Assembly: GCF_022288725.1 (NCBI RefSeq)
Contig: NZ_JAKNTA010000012.1
Location: 117,525-181,524, forward strand
Reading direction: 5' to 3'
Length of the DNA: 64,000 bases
Source of the DNA: Kitasatospora sp. A2-31
Lineage (GTDB): Bacteria; Actinomycetota; Actinomycetes; Streptomycetales; Streptomycetaceae
The stretch's first letter is position 1; each line of letters opens with the position of its first letter. The position numbers and the translations under genes are program-made. A model generated the notes under the pieces. It had not been told where the DNA came from. It did no database searches and worked only from the letters and a program-made list of their open reading frames with translations. Positions 28,817-39,411 of this stretch are shown piece after piece.

Positions 28817-29581
28817 CTACCGCCGCAGCGGCAGCAGCCGGCCGGTGATCAGGGCGGCCACCTGCGCCAGGTGGTCCCCGAGGAAGAAGTGGCCCCCGGG
28901 GAACACCTCGACGGTGCAGTCGGCCGAGGTGTGCCGCCGCCAGTCGCGCGCCTCGTCGACCGTGGTCCGGGGGTCGTCGGCGCCGGTCAGCACGGTGATC
29001 GGGCAGCTCAGTTCCGGGCCGGGGCGGTGCCGGTAGGTCTCGATCGCCTGGTAGTCGCGACGGACGGAGGGCAGCAGGAGGGCCATCACGTCGCGGTCGT
29101 CGAGCAGTTCGGGGGCGGTCCCGCCCAGCTCGCGCAACTCCGCCAGGAGCGCCTGGTCCGACTGCCGGTGGACGTTCTCCTCGCGGCGCCGGCAGGGCGC
29201 GCGGCGACCGGAGGTGAACAGCGCGTCGGGCCGGGAGCCGGCCTCGTGCTCCAGGCGCCGCGCCGCCTCGTAGGCCAGGACGGCCCCCATGCTGTGGCCG
29301 AGCAGGGCCAGCGGCCGCCCGTCCAGCAGTGGCAGCAGGGCCTCGACGATGCCGTCGGCGAGCTCGGCGACGTCGCCCAGCCCCTGCTCCGCCCGGCGGT
29401 CCTGACGCCCTGGGTACTGCACGGCGAGCGTCTCGATCCCGGGGGCCAGGCGCTCGGAGAGCGGGAACCAGAATCCGGCCGCCCCGCCGGCGTGCGGCAG
29501 GCAGACCAGGCGGGCCTGCGCGCCGTCCGCCGGGTGGAAGCGCTTGAGCCAGCGGGAGTCCGCCGCGACCGCCGCGCTCAC
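28817..29581 (-). CDS. Type II thioesterase
   Basis: A 254-residue alpha/beta hydrolase that clears misloaded carrier proteins. It has LVCLPHAGGAAGFWFPL, the elbow GHSMGA with the Ser nucleophile, the acid in GADDPRTTV and the His in FPGGHFFL. The GTG start overlaps the stop of the ArCP-Cy gene by 4 nt, which shows coupling to the NRPS. It is separate from the TE domain of the Cy-A-PCP-TE protein, which should do the product release. Confidence 0.93.
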   Translation of the reverse strand: MSAAVAADSRWLKRFHPADGAQARLVCLPHAGGAAGFWFPLSERLAPGIETLAVQYPGRQDRRAEQGLGDVAELADGIVEALLPLLDGRPLALLGHSMGAVLAYEAARRLEHEAGSRPDALFTSGRRAPCRRREENVHRQSDQALLAELRELGGTAPELLDDRDVMALLLPSVRRDYQAIETYRHRPGPELSCPITVLTGADDPRTTVDEARDWRRHTSADCTVEVFPGGHFFLGDHLAQVAALITGRLLPLRR

Positions 29582-31355
29582 CGGACGGCCCCGGCGGCGG
29601 TCGGCTCCGCGGCGGTCGGCTCGGCGGCGGTCGGCTCCGCGGCGGCCCGGTCCGCGGCGGCCCGGTCCGCGGCGGCCCCGGCCGCCACCTCGGCGGGCAG
29701 GTGCCAGCGGTCCTCCGCTGCGCCCAGCCGCTCCAGCAGCGCCCGGTAGGCGCCCAGCATGGCGTCCAGCAGCCCCGCCGGGAACAGCTCGTCCACGGCG
29801 TCCCAGGCGAGCTGTACCGAGTCGTCGGTGCGGTACACCTGGTGGTCCAGCCAGACCTGGGGCGTCTGCGAGAGCATCCAGGTGAGCTCTCCGAGCTCGG
29901 CCCGGAAGTCGGGGGCCACGAAGTCCGAGCCGAGGTTGCAGGCGAACACCACCGGGGCCCCGACGCGCCGGCCGCCGTGGGCGCGCCGCAGGTCCCGCAG
30001 GACGTTCAGCGTCGGGTACTGGGCGTGCGAGGCGTTCCGCTGGACGGAGCGCTGGAGCCCGCGCACCCGCTCGGCGAAGGGTGCGGGCCGGCTCAGGTCC
30101 ACCGGCAGCAGCACCAGGTTGGTGAAGTCGGCGATCATGCCGGCCACCGCCGGGTGGAGCGGCTGCCGGTCGAAGAGCGGCACGTTGAGCAGGAAGGCCG
30201 GCTCCTCGCTCCACGCCCCCAGGACCTCGGCGTAGGCGGTGGCCAGCACCATCGCGGTGGTGAGGCCGTGCTCCCGGGCCCGGGCCGTGATGCGCTGCCA
30301 CTCCTGCGCCCCGAGCACGAAGCTGCGGCGGGAGAAGCGCGTCCGGCCGAGCTCCCCGGGGAGCTTGGCCAGCGGCAGCCGCGGGCCGTCGGTGGGGAGT
30401 TCCGGCAGTAGCTCCTTCCAGTACCGCTGGGCCGCGGCGAGCGGGCTGCCGGGGTCGGCGGGGCTGCCGGCCGAGGCCCGGTAGTCCGCCAGGTACTGGG
30501 CGAAGCCGTAGTCGCCCGCCGGGGCGAGCCGCTCCGGGGCGCGGTAGGCGGCGGCGAGGTCGGCGAGCAGCACCTCGATGCTGGCGACGTCCGCGACCAG
30601 GAGGTCGATGTTGAGGTGGATCCTGGTCCGGCCGCCGGGCAGCAGCGAGAGCTGGACGTCGAACACCTCGCCGGCGGCGACGTCGAGCCGGCGGTGCGAC
30701 AGCCCGGCCCGCACCGCCGCGAGGCCCTGCTCCACCGCGGCACCCGCCTGATCTGCTGCCGCGGGGCCGCCCGGCCCGCCGGCCGCCGTGAGGTCGTGGA
30801 CGGTGAGGCCCGGCCACGGGCTGCGGTCGAGGATCCGCTGCCGCCCGTCGTCGAGGAACGTCGCCCGCAGCATGCCGTGCCGCTGGGCGACCTGACGGAC
30901 CGCCGCCTCCAACCGGGCCGGCTCGACGGCACGACCGTCGAACTCCAGGTAGGCGTGGCACCCGACGCCGCCGAGGGCCATGTCGTCGCCGCGGCCGATC
31001 CAGTACGCCCGCTGGACCGGGGTGAGGTCGAAGGGCGCGCCGGTCTCGACCGGCGGCCGGACCGCCGCGGTGGCCTCGGGGGCGGCGGCCACCGCGGCGG
31101 GGACGGTGAGGAGCCGGTGCCAGTGCTCCACGGTCGGCGTCTCGGCCAGCTTCTGGAAGCTCACGTCCGCACCGGTGCGGCGCCAGCCGCCGGCCAGGCG
31201 CATCATCCGGATGGAGTCCATGCCGTGGCGGATCAGGTTGTCGGCGTCGCCGATCGTGCCGGGCTCGACCTGGAGCAGCCCGGCCACGGCCTGCCGGACG
31301 TCCTCCAGCGACGGCTCCGTGGCGTGGGTGCGGGGGGTTCCTCCGCTCATCGCGC

Positions 31356-31359
<4 letters not shown>
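29578..31359 (-). CDS. NRPS: aryl carrier protein plus heterocyclization domain (ArCP-Cy)
   Basis: A 593-residue protein. The ArCP (about 15-85) has its phosphopantetheine serine at Ser49 in RHGMDSIRMM. The Cy domain (about 108-550) starts DLTPVQRAYWIGR and has an intact Cy signature DLLVADVAS (Asp252, Asp257, Ser260) in place of the HHxxxDG of condensation domains. It should join salicylate to cysteine held on the A-MT-PCP protein and close the thiazoline. The VFTS motif found in Cy domains reads VFAC here (Ala473 where Thr is expected), though the partner Asp505 in VWLDHQ is present. The C-terminus is an Ala-rich repeat. The GTG start overlaps the gene before it. Confidence 0.93.
29594..29685 (-). 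repeat. 15-bp tandem repeats at the end of the ArCP-Cy gene
   Basis: Six 15-bp units (three like GGCGGTCGGCTCCGC and three like GGCGGCCCGGTCCGC) encode the Ala-rich C-terminal tail, repeated as AAEPT and AADRA. The unit keeps the frame when copy number changes. Confidence 0.7.
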
Positions 31360-31807
<448 letters not shown>

Positions 31808-31811
<4 letters not shown>

Positions 31812-33049
31812 AGGGATCCTTCCAGGGTGGTGGCCGCGTCGTCGAAGGCGGTGAACAGCCAGTCGACGTCGCTCTGGGTGAGTACGGCGGGCGGGGTGAA
31901 GCGGATCACCCGGTGGGCGTTGAGGCTGTGGTTGACCAGGACGCCGCGGTCCTGGAGTTCGAGGACGAAGGAGCCCGCGGTGTGCTCGTCCCGGAACTCG
32001 GCGCCGATCAGCAGCCCCGCGCCGCGGACCTCGGTGACCAGCCCGGGGCAGCGCTCGGCGGCGATCCGGGCCAGGCCGTCCAGCAGGGTGCGGCCGAGCG
32101 TGCCGGCGCGCTCGACCATGCCCTCGGTGCGGATCGTGCCGACGGCGGCGCGGGCGGCGGCCATCGCGATCGGCGAGGCCGCGAAGGTGGAGGTGTGCAG
32201 GAACGGGTCCCGGTTGAACGGCTCGTAGGCGGCGTCGGTGGCCACCATGGCCGCGACCGGCACCACCCCGCCGCTCAGCCCCTTGCCGACCAGTAGCACG
32301 TCGGGGGCGACCTGCTCCCGGTCGGCGCCCCACCAGGTGCCCAGCCGGCCCAGGCCGGTCTGGATCTCGTCCAGGACCAGCAGCGCCCCGCGTTCGGTGC
32401 ACAGCCGCCGGACCCCGGTGAGGTAGCCGGCCGGCGGGACGACCACCCCGCCCTCGCCCTGGACGGGTTCGAGGACGACGCAGGTGTCCGCGTCGACGGT
32501 GTCGGCGAGCGCGGACACGTCGCCGTAGGGCACGTGCGCGACGTCCGGCAGCAGCGGCCGGAACGGCTCCTGGTAGACCTCCTTGGCGGTGAGCGAGAGC
32601 GCCCCCATGGTCTTGCCGTGGAAGCCGCCCCGGGCCGAGACCAGCCGCCGCTTGCCGAGCGCCCGGGCCAGCTTGACGGCCGCCTCGACCGCCTCGGCAC
32701 CGGAGTTGACGAAGTGGACCCGGTCGAGCCCGGCGGGCGTGACACCGGCGAGGGCAGCCGCCGCGAGCGCCGCCGTGGGCTCCAGCAGCAGCCTCGTCGA
32801 CATCGGGTGGGTGCGGACCTGCGTCACCACGGCCTCGACGACGGCCGGGTGGGTGTGCCCGACGAGGAAGACCCCGTACCCGCCGCAGTCGAGGAAGCGA
32901 CGGCCGTCGGCGCCGTACACGTAGGCGCCGTGCGAGGAGAGTTCGAGGTCCCCGCCGGTCAGTTCCGCCAGGCTGGCCCGGCCCCGGCTGAGGTGGCGGC
33001 GGTAGAGGTCGGCGACGGCCGGCTCCGACCACCCGGTCTGCACGGTCAT
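31808..33049 (-). CDS. Class III aminotransferase
   Basis: A PLP-dependent enzyme of 413 residues, of the ornithine/acetylornithine/putrescine type. It has NSGAEAVEAAVKLAR (phosphate cup), GGFHGKTMGALSLT, the LDEIQTGLGRLGTWW strand with the cofactor-binding Asp, and the Schiff-base Lys in LVGKGLSGGVVP. It overlaps by 4 nt both the SDR gene before it and the cyclase-like gene after it. Class III enzymes often act on terminal amines or aldehydes, so an aldehyde made by the neighbouring reductase is a plausible substrate. Confidence 0.92.
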
Positions 33050-34092
33050 GCCGCCACCTCGCTCGGCCGGACCAGGCCCTTCTCCTGCGCGTAGTGGCGC
33101 ATCGAGGCGGTGAAGGCGTCCTCCAGGCGCTCGGCGGAGAGCCGTTCGACGCCGGGGGCGTGGTGGTAGGTGCTGGCGAACGGCTCGGCGGTGTCGAACA
33201 GCGCCGTCATCGCGAGCATGTCGTCGACCCGGCGCCGCCCGCTGCGCGGCAGGGCGTCGAGGAAGACCGGCCGGATCAGCCGGTCCACCATGTCCGGCTC
33301 GACGAAGCGCGGCCGCTCCGGCTCCAGGCCGAGGCTGCGGCCGAGCTCCAGGCCCAGCTCGACGACGCGCCGCGCGGTCGGGGCGTCCGCGCCCCCGGTG
33401 ACCCAGTACTCGCCGCCGGTCGTCCCGGCCCGCACGAGGGCGGCGATCACGTCGGCGACCACGTCCTGCGGGACGAAGTCGATCCGGTTGCCGGGGTCGA
33501 GCGGCAGCAGCGGGAGGGCGCCCTTCAGCAGTGCGCCGGCGATCGCGTGCAGGCCCTGGAACTGGGAGATCCGGCCGGTGACCGAGTCGCCGATCACCAC
33601 CGAGGGCCGGATCACGTTCACGGCCGCGCCGGATTCCAGCAGCGCCTGCTCCGCGCGGCGCTTGCTGTCCAGGTAGACCTCGGGCCGGGCCGTGCCGCCG
33701 CCGTCCCGGGCGAGGTCGCGGCGGGTCACGAAGGCGGTGCTGACGGGGGGCCCCCCCCCCCCCGCCTGCCGGGCGAAGGCCAGGACGCGCCCGGTGCCGC
33801 GGACGTTGAGGTCCTCGGTCAGGTGTGCGTCGACGCCGAAACCGGTGACGGCGGCGCAGTGCACGACCGCGTCGACCCGGTCGGCGAGCTCCTCGTAGGC
33901 CGCCCGCCCCAGGCCGAAGTAGGGGCGGGTCAGGTCGCCGGCGACGCCGACCGCGTGCGGGGCGTCCACCGGCTTGCGGTGGGTGAGGCAGACGACGGCG
34001 TGGTCGGCGAGCCGTTCCAGCACCGCCCGGCCGACGACGCCGCTCGCTCCGGTGAGCAGGACGGTCGCGCGGGGCTTCACAGTGACACTCAT
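33046..34092 (-). CDS. NAD(P)-dependent thioester-reductase-like extended SDR
   Basis: A 348-residue Rossmann protein. The nucleotide motif is TGASGVVG near residues 14-21, followed by the DLTRPYFGL acidic turn, VDAVVHCAAVTG, and an active-site pattern Tyr-x3-Lys in YLDSKRRAE. Features such as VVHCAA, the conserved VSTAFV strand and RIDFVPQDVVADVIAAL point to the male-sterility/thioester reductase (NAD_binding_4) branch, which reduces carrier-bound thioesters to aldehydes. A run of Gly and Pro (AGGGGPP) just before VSTAFV comes from a homopolymer and may be a sequence error. Cotranscribed with the aminotransferase. Confidence 0.85.
   Translation of the reverse strand: MSVTVKPRATVLLTGASGVVGRAVLERLADHAVVCLTHRKPVDAPHAVGVAGDLTRPYFGLGRAAYEELADRVDAVVHCAAVTGFGVDAHLTEDLNVRGTGRVLAFARQAGGGGPPVSTAFVTRRDLARDGGGTARPEVYLDSKRRAEQALLESGAAVNVIRPSVVIGDSVTGRISQFQGLHAIAGALLKGALPLLPLDPGNRIDFVPQDVVADVIAALVRAGTTGGEYWVTGGADAPTARRVVELGLELGRSLGLEPERPRFVEPDMVDRLIRPVFLDALPRSGRRRVDDMLAMTALFDTAEPFASTYHHAPGVERLSAERLEDAFTASMRHYAQEKGLVRPSEVAA
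33745..33763. repeat. Homopolymer run G6-C13 inside the SDR gene
   Basis: Six G followed directly by thirteen C. It is the longest single-base run I noticed in the window. It falls inside a coding frame and encodes four Gly and two Pro where the family has a strand leading to VST. Slippage or assembly error is likely at such a tract. Confidence 0.9.
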
Positions 34093-34102
34093 GACCGCTC
34101 TC

Positions 34103-35230
34103 TCAGCCGACGCGCAGCGGGCGGCCGGCGAAGTGCTCGCACAGCTGCTCGGACATGTGGGTGCGGGACGGCGGGTGGAACATCAGACCCGCACAGGCGG
34201 CCGAGAGGTAGGCCGCGTCGCTCGAACCGATGTAGGCCATCCCGCCGAGCAGCTCGACGGCCCGGCGGTTGATCCGCCCGATGGCGTCCTGCACCGCGTA
34301 GCGGACGCAGAGCACCTCGGCCAGCATCTCCTCGCCCTGCTCGCCGGCGTCCTTGGCACGGGCGACGCCCTCCAGCATCGCCGTCGCGGCCTCGGCCTCG
34401 ATGACGAGGGCGGCGCGCTCGACGGCGTCCGCCCGGCCGACCGCCAGCACCTGCTCGACCAGGGCGCAGGCGGCACCCAGGTAGGACGCGGTGACGAGCA
34501 GTTCGAACCAGATGAACCCGCTGGTCTGAAGCCGGTCGGGCCGCCGGGCGTCGGTGCTGTCGGTCATGACGACGAGGCGCTTGGGCACCTCGACGTCCGT
34601 GAGGACGACCTCGTCGCTCTCCGCGCCGGCCAGCACGAAGTTGCTCCAGAACGGCCTGATCTCCAGGCCGGGGCTGTCCGAGGGGATGACGACGACGGCC
34701 ATCCGCTCGCGACCGTCCTCGTCGGTGACCGCGACCGAGGCGGTGAGCAGGTCCATCGAACGGGACAGCGAGCAGGGCTTCTTGGCGCCGGTCACGACGA
34801 GGTTGCCGTCACGCCACTCGCCGCGGAGGTTGGGGGCGAGGATGGAGGCGCCGGTGCGTCCCTCGGCGAAGCCGGAGGCGAGCAGCAGGTTCCCGGCGGC
34901 GATCCCCTCCAGCAGCATCCACTCGAAGCCGTCGCCCAGGCTGGCCTCGGCGAGGCTGGCCACCGAGAAGTGGTGCATGGTCGACGCGACGCCGAGCGAG
35001 GGCGAGCGCGTTCCGATCGCCCGCATGACCCGGGTCGCCTCCAGGGCGGTGGCGCCGGCGCCGCCCTGCTCGGCCGGGATCAGCAGGTTGGGTCCGCCCG
35101 ACGCCTTGAAGAGGGCGAGGGCGGGGTTGCCGGGCCGCTCCAGCTCGGTGAGCGGGACGGCCGCGAGCCGGTCGTCCAGGCCCGGCATGAACTTCTCGAG
35201 CGTCTGGCGCTCGGTTTCCAGGAACCGCAT
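34103..35230 (-). CDS. Acyl-CoA-dehydrogenase-like flavoprotein
   Basis: A 375-residue member of the acyl-CoA dehydrogenase fold. The N-terminal helical part contains NLLIPAEQGGAGATALEATRV, the middle beta domain has LVVTGAKKPCSLSRSMD and a SFxxx-like ESDEVVLTDVEVPKRLV stretch, and the C-terminal helices include AVELLGGMAYIGSSDAAYL. Such enzymes dehydrogenate acyl thioesters or oxidise carrier-bound or free intermediates in natural-product clusters. I could not assign the catalytic Glu with confidence. A GGGGGAG site before the ATG is good. A 176-bp gap separates it from the upstream NRPS gene. Confidence 0.9.
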   Translation of the reverse strand: MRFLETERQTLEKFMPGLDDRLAAVPLTELERPGNPALALFKASGGPNLLIPAEQGGAGATALEATRVMRAIGTRSPSLGVASTMHHFSVASLAEASLGDGFEWMLLEGIAAGNLLLASGFAEGRTGASILAPNLRGEWRDGNLVVTGAKKPCSLSRSMDLLTASVAVTDEDGRERMAVVVIPSDSPGLEIRPFWSNFVLAGAESDEVVLTDVEVPKRLVVMTDSTDARRPDRLQTSGFIWFELLVTASYLGAACALVEQVLAVGRADAVERAALVIEAEAATAMLEGVARAKDAGEQGEEMLAEVLCVRYAVQDAIGRINRRAVELLGGMAYIGSSDAAYLSAACAGLMFHPPSRTHMSEQLCEHFAGRPLRVG

Positions 35231-35406
35231 GGTCGAACTCCCCCGTTGCCTGTGCGTGTGAAGGTGGATCGCGAAGGTGGATCCGAAGGTGCTGAAGGCG
35301 CTGAACGCGCTGAGGCGCTGACGCTGGGTCCGGGCTGGTCCCCGGACGTGGTGCCGCGCTCTCGGGGCGCGCTCGCGCGGGTGCGCCGGGCCGGCCCGGC
35401 GGCCGG

Positions 35407-38400
35407 TCAACGCCCGGTGGGCCGCAGGTCGGCCGACCAGGCCGCGACCCGCTCGGCGATCGCCGCGGGCCGGTCACCGGCGACGATCGAGTAGTGGTCC
35501 TCCGGCCAGACCTCGACGTCGAGGCCGGGGCAGAGGTCACGCCAGGCCGGTACCGGGTCGGCCCGGTCCACGGCGCCCGCCACCAGGAGGAGCGTGGGCA
35601 CGTCGGACTTCTCCGGCCGGTAGGCGCCCAGGGCCGCAAGGTTGTGCGCGTGGACGCGCATCAGCAGGTCGTACTGCTGCTCGTCGGTGCCCTCCGGCAG
35701 CCAGCCGTGGTCACCTGCCAGCCGCGCCGCGGCCCGGGCCCGGGTGCCCTCCGGGGCGTCCAGGACGCCCGTCCGCACCGCGGCCGGCAGGTGTCCGCCC
35801 GCGAGGTCGGCGAGGAACTCCAGGTGGCCGTCGGCCTCCGAGCCGGTCGGCCGGACCTCGGTGAGGTCGCTGTCGATCATGAAGACCCGGGCCTGGTGGC
35901 CGCGTTCGGCCAGCTGCCGGCCGACCTCGTGGGCGAGCACACCGCCCATCGACCAACCGCCCAGCAGGTACGGCCCCTCGGGCGCCACCTGCTGCAGCTC
36001 CTCGCGGTAGGCCGTGGCCATCGTCACCAGGTCGGTCTCCAGGGCGGCGGTCGTGCCCTCGGCCAGCGCCCGGCTCTGGAAGGCGTGGACGGGACCGGCC
36101 CAGGCGCGGGCCACCGCCGGGTAGCTGCTCACCGAACCGCCCACCGGGTGGAACAGGAACAGCTCGGGAGCGCCGCCGTCCGGTGCGCCCGACCCGTCGG
36201 CCAGGGTGACGCGGCAGCCGGCGGCGCGCTCCTGCGCCGCGATCCGCCCGGCCAGCGCCCGCACCGTCCGGGCCTCGAAGACCTGGCCGAACTGGAGCTC
36301 GACGCCCAGCTCGGTGCGGATCCGGTTGATCAGCCGCAGCGCGAGCAGCGAGTTGCCGCCGAGCGCGAAGAAGTCGCCGTCCGGCTCGACCGCCGGCAGT
36401 TCGAGCAGCTCGGCCCAGACCTCCTGCAGCCGCCCGGTCAGCCCGGCGTCGCCCTCCCCCTCGGCGCAATACCCCTCGGCGCCGGCCGCCTCGGCCGGGG
36501 CGCTCTCGGGCCCGGCGAGGCCGGCCAGCGCGCCGGCCACGTCCACCTTGCCGTTGGGCGTCAGCGGCAACCGCTCCAGCAGCTCGATCCGCGCGGGCAC
36601 CAGGTAGTGCGGCAGGCGCGCACGCAGGTGGTCGAGCAGGGCCTGCCGCGACAGCGACGCGCCCTCGCGCGGGACCGCCAGCGCCACCAGGCGCCGCTGG
36701 CCACCCGCAGCGGCCTCACCGCTGACCGCGCAGTCCCGCACGGCCGGGAGCTCCCGGATCGCCGCCTCGACCTCGCCCGGCTCGACCCGGAAGCCCTGGA
36801 TCTTGAGCTGGCGGTCCTCCCGGCCGAGGAACTCGATGGTGCCGTCCGGCCAGTAGCAACCGAGGTCACCGGTGGTGTACAGCCGCTCGTCCGTCCGCGG
36901 GTGCCGGACGAACCGCTCGTCGGTGCGCGCGGCGTCCTGCCAGTAGCCGCGGGCGAGGCCGGCGCCGCCGATGTGGATCCGGCCGACCGCCCACGGCGGA
37001 CGGAGCTCCATCCGGTGGTCCAGCACCGTCATGGTCTGGTTGGTCAGCGGGACGCCGTAGGGGACGCTGCGCCAGGCGGGGTCCGTCCGGTCGATCTCGT
37101 GGATGTTCGACCAGATGGCGGCCTCGGTCGCACCGCCCATCGCGATCACCCGGGCGGCCGGCCGGATCGAGCGCAGCCGGTCCGGCAGATCGGTCGGGAT
37201 CCAGTCGCCGCTCAAGAGGAAGGCCCGGACCGGCGGGACACCGGCCTCCGGCCGCTGCCCGACGACCTCGGCCAGCATCTGGGCCAGGGCGGGTACCGAG
37301 TTCCACACCGTCGCGCCGTGCCGGACGGCGGTCGCGGCCCAGCCCAGCGGGTCGGGGCGGCGGCCCGCCGCCGGCAGCACCAGCGCGGCGCCGGCGGCGA
37401 GCGTGCCGAAGACGTCCCAGACGGAGAGGTCGAAGCTGAGCGAGGAGATCCCGAACACCCGGTCGTCGGGAGTGAGTCCGACCCGCCGGTTGATGTCGGC
37501 GACCGTGTTGACGGCCGCCGCGTGGTCGACCATCACGCCCTTGGGCTGCCCGGTCGATCCGGAGGTGTAGATGACGTAGGCGAGGTCGGCCGGGTCGCCC
37601 ACCCGGGCGCAGGTCCGCCCCGCGTCGGGCTCCGCCCGGTCGACGGCCAGCAGCGGACGGGGGCCGAGCGCGCCGATCCGCTCCTCGGCCGCGGACTGCA
37701 CCAGGGTGACCGTCGCGGCGCAGCCGTCGAGCAGCTGGGCTATCCGCTCGTCCGGCAGGTCGGCGTCCACCGGGCAGTAGGCCGCACCGGCCCGCAGCAC
37801 GCCGAGGACGGCGACCACCTGCTCCCAGCCCTTGGTCATGACGACGGGGACGACCTCGCCCCGGCCCACGCCCTGGGCGCCCAGCCAACAGGCGACCGCG
37901 CGCGAACGGGCCTCCAGCTCGCCGTAGCTCAGCACGCGGTCGGCGGCCAGTACCGCGATGACGCCCGGGCGGCGGGCGGCCTGCCGCAGGAATCCGTCCT
38001 CCAGCCGCTCGGCCGGCGCCGGCCCGGCGGGCGCGTTCAGCTCGGCGATCCTGGCCCGGTGGGCGGCCGGGACCGGGTCCGGCCGGGCCGCGGCCCCGTC
38101 GGGCCCGGCCAGTTCGTCCAGCATCCGCCCGTAGGCTCGGAACATCAGCTCGGGCAGGCCCGGCGGGAAGGATTCGTCGACCACGTCCCACACGCAGTCG
38201 ACGCCGCCGTCCGGCCCGTCGTGGAGCTGATTGTCCACCAGCACCTGGGGGGTGCGCAGATCGCTGACCACCTCGCGGCAGGCCAGCCGGTCCCGGCCGT
38301 CCACCGGAGTCGGAGCGGTCGCGCCGCCGGCCTTCAGCATGCTGGTGAAGACGTACGGCAGGGCGGCGCGGGAAGTCCAGCCGCGGCGGGCGGCCAGCTC

Positions 38401-39411
38401 GCGGGTGATCCGCACCCCGGCCACGTCGGCGTTCTGGAGGTCCTGCCAGATCCGGCGCTGCAGCAGCCGGGCGCGCTCCCAGAAGTCGTCCGACCCGCGC
38501 AGGTCCACCTCCAGCGGGAGGGTGGCGCCGAACTGGCCGACCACGCCCGCCATGTGCGGGCGGGTGGTGGCCCAGTTCTGGTGCAGCAGGTTCAGGCTGA
38601 AGTGCGGTGCCTCGGCCCACGCACCGAGCACCTCGGCGAACACGTGGCAGAGCGCGGTGGTCGGCAGCACCCGGTGGTGGCGGAACGCGGCGGAGAGCCG
38701 CTGCCACTGCTCGCGGGTGAGCCGGTGCGTGCGGCGGGTGAACCGTACCTCGGCGATCGCCGCCGGCTGGACGGCCAGCGGCAGCCGGGGGGCGTCCGGC
38801 AGTTCGTCGAGCCGCTGCTCCCAGTACCGCCACTGGTCCCGGTAGCCCGGCGTGTCCTCGTTCGCGAGCAGCTCCAGGCGGCAGTCGCGGTAGGTCGCCC
38901 CGGGCTCGGGGAGCTCGGCGTCGGGGTCGTGGTACAGGGCCCGCCACTCGTCCATGACCTGCCGGATGCCCCGGCCGTCGAGCAGCAGCAGGCTCATCGC
39001 CAGGTGCACCCGGACCCGGCGCGGGCGCAGCCGGTTCACCCTGATCTCGAAGAGCTGCCGGCCGGTGGGCGCGACGCCCGCACGGCACATGGTCTCCCTG
39101 GTCCGGGCGAGCGCGGCCCGGCGGGCGTCCTCGTCGAGGCCGCCGAGGTCGGTCACCGCGAGGCGGACCGGCGGGGCCTGCTCCTCCGGGAGCACCCGCT
39201 GGGTGCCGCCCTCGTCGATCACGGTGCGCAGGTGGCCGTGCCGGCGCACCAGCTGCCGGAGCGCCCGCTCGGCCCGGGCCAGGTCGGCGTTGACCAGGTC
39301 CAGTTCGACGTAGTAGGCGGGTCTGAAGCCGCCGAGCTCGACCAGCCGGGAGCTGCCGACGAGGTAGGCCTCCTGCAGCGGCGTCAGGGGGAAGGGGTCG
39401 TGGGCGGTCAC
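35407..39411 (-). CDS. NRPS: Cy-like, adenylation, PCP and thioesterase (Cy*-A-PCP-TE)
   Basis: The terminal module, 1334 residues. The Cy-type domain (1-435) starts PLTPLQEAYLVGSSR, but its signature reads SLLLLDGRG (Ser140, Asp145, Gly148) instead of DxxxxDxxS; the VFTS Thr356 and the Asp393 of VLVDNQ are kept. The A domain (about 460-960) has YVIYTSGSTGQPKG, TGDL and the final Lys955. Its pocket, by alignment to GrsA, is D-L-W-N-L-S-M-I-W-K, two changes from the cysteine code. The PCP serine is Ser1021 in LGGNSLLAL. The TE domain (about 1075-1334) has GGWSMGG. It should add a second Cys-like residue and release the product. The GTG start overlaps the preceding gene. Confidence 0.94.
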   Translation of the reverse strand: MTAHDPFPLTPLQEAYLVGSSRLVELGGFRPAYYVELDLVNADLARAERALRQLVRRHGHLRTVIDEGGTQRVLPEEQAPPVRLAVTDLGGLDEDARRAALARTRETMCRAGVAPTGRQLFEIRVNRLRPRRVRVHLAMSLLLLDGRGIRQVMDEWRALYHDPDAELPEPGATYRDCRLELLANEDTPGYRDQWRYWEQRLDELPDAPRLPLAVQPAAIAEVRFTRRTHRLTREQWQRLSAAFRHHRVLPTTALCHVFAEVLGAWAEAPHFSLNLLHQNWATTRPHMAGVVGQFGATLPLEVDLRGSDDFWERARLLQRRIWQDLQNADVAGVRITRELAARRGWTSRAALPYVFTSMLKAGGATAPTPVDGRDRLACREVVSDLRTPQVLVDNQLHDGPDGGVDCVWDVVDESFPPGLPELMFRAYGRMLDELAGPDGAAARPDPVPAAHRARIAELNAPAGPAPAERLEDGFLRQAARRPGVIAVLAADRVLSYGELEARSRAVACWLGAQGVGRGEVVPVVMTKGWEQVVAVLGVLRAGAAYCPVDADLPDERIAQLLDGCAATVTLVQSAAEERIGALGPRPLLAVDRAEPDAGRTCARVGDPADLAYVIYTSGSTGQPKGVMVDHAAAVNTVADINRRVGLTPDDRVFGISSLSFDLSVWDVFGTLAAGAALVLPAAGRRPDPLGWAATAVRHGATVWNSVPALAQMLAEVVGQRPEAGVPPVRAFLLSGDWIPTDLPDRLRSIRPAARVIAMGGATEAAIWSNIHEIDRTDPAWRSVPYGVPLTNQTMTVLDHRMELRPPWAVGRIHIGGAGLARGYWQDAARTDERFVRHPRTDERLYTTGDLGCYWPDGTIEFLGREDRQLKIQGFRVEPGEVEAAIRELPAVRDCAVSGEAAAGGQRRLVALAVPREGASLSRQALLDHLRARLPHYLVPARIELLERLPLTPNGKVDVAGALAGLAGPESAPAEAAGAEGYCAEGEGDAGLTGRLQEVWAELLELPAVEPDGDFFALGGNSLLALRLINRIRTELGVELQFGQVFEARTVRALAGRIAAQERAAGCRVTLADGSGAPDGGAPELFLFHPVGGSVSSYPAVARAWAGPVHAFQSRALAEGTTAALETDLVTMATAYREELQQVAPEGPYLLGGWSMGGVLAHEVGRQLAERGHQARVFMIDSDLTEVRPTGSEADGHLEFLADLAGGHLPAAVRTGVLDAPEGTRARAAARLAGDHGWLPEGTDEQQYDLLMRVHAHNLAALGAYRPEKSDVPTLLLVAGAVDRADPVPAWRDLCPGLDVEVWPEDHYSIVAGDRPAAIAERVAAWSADLRPTGR

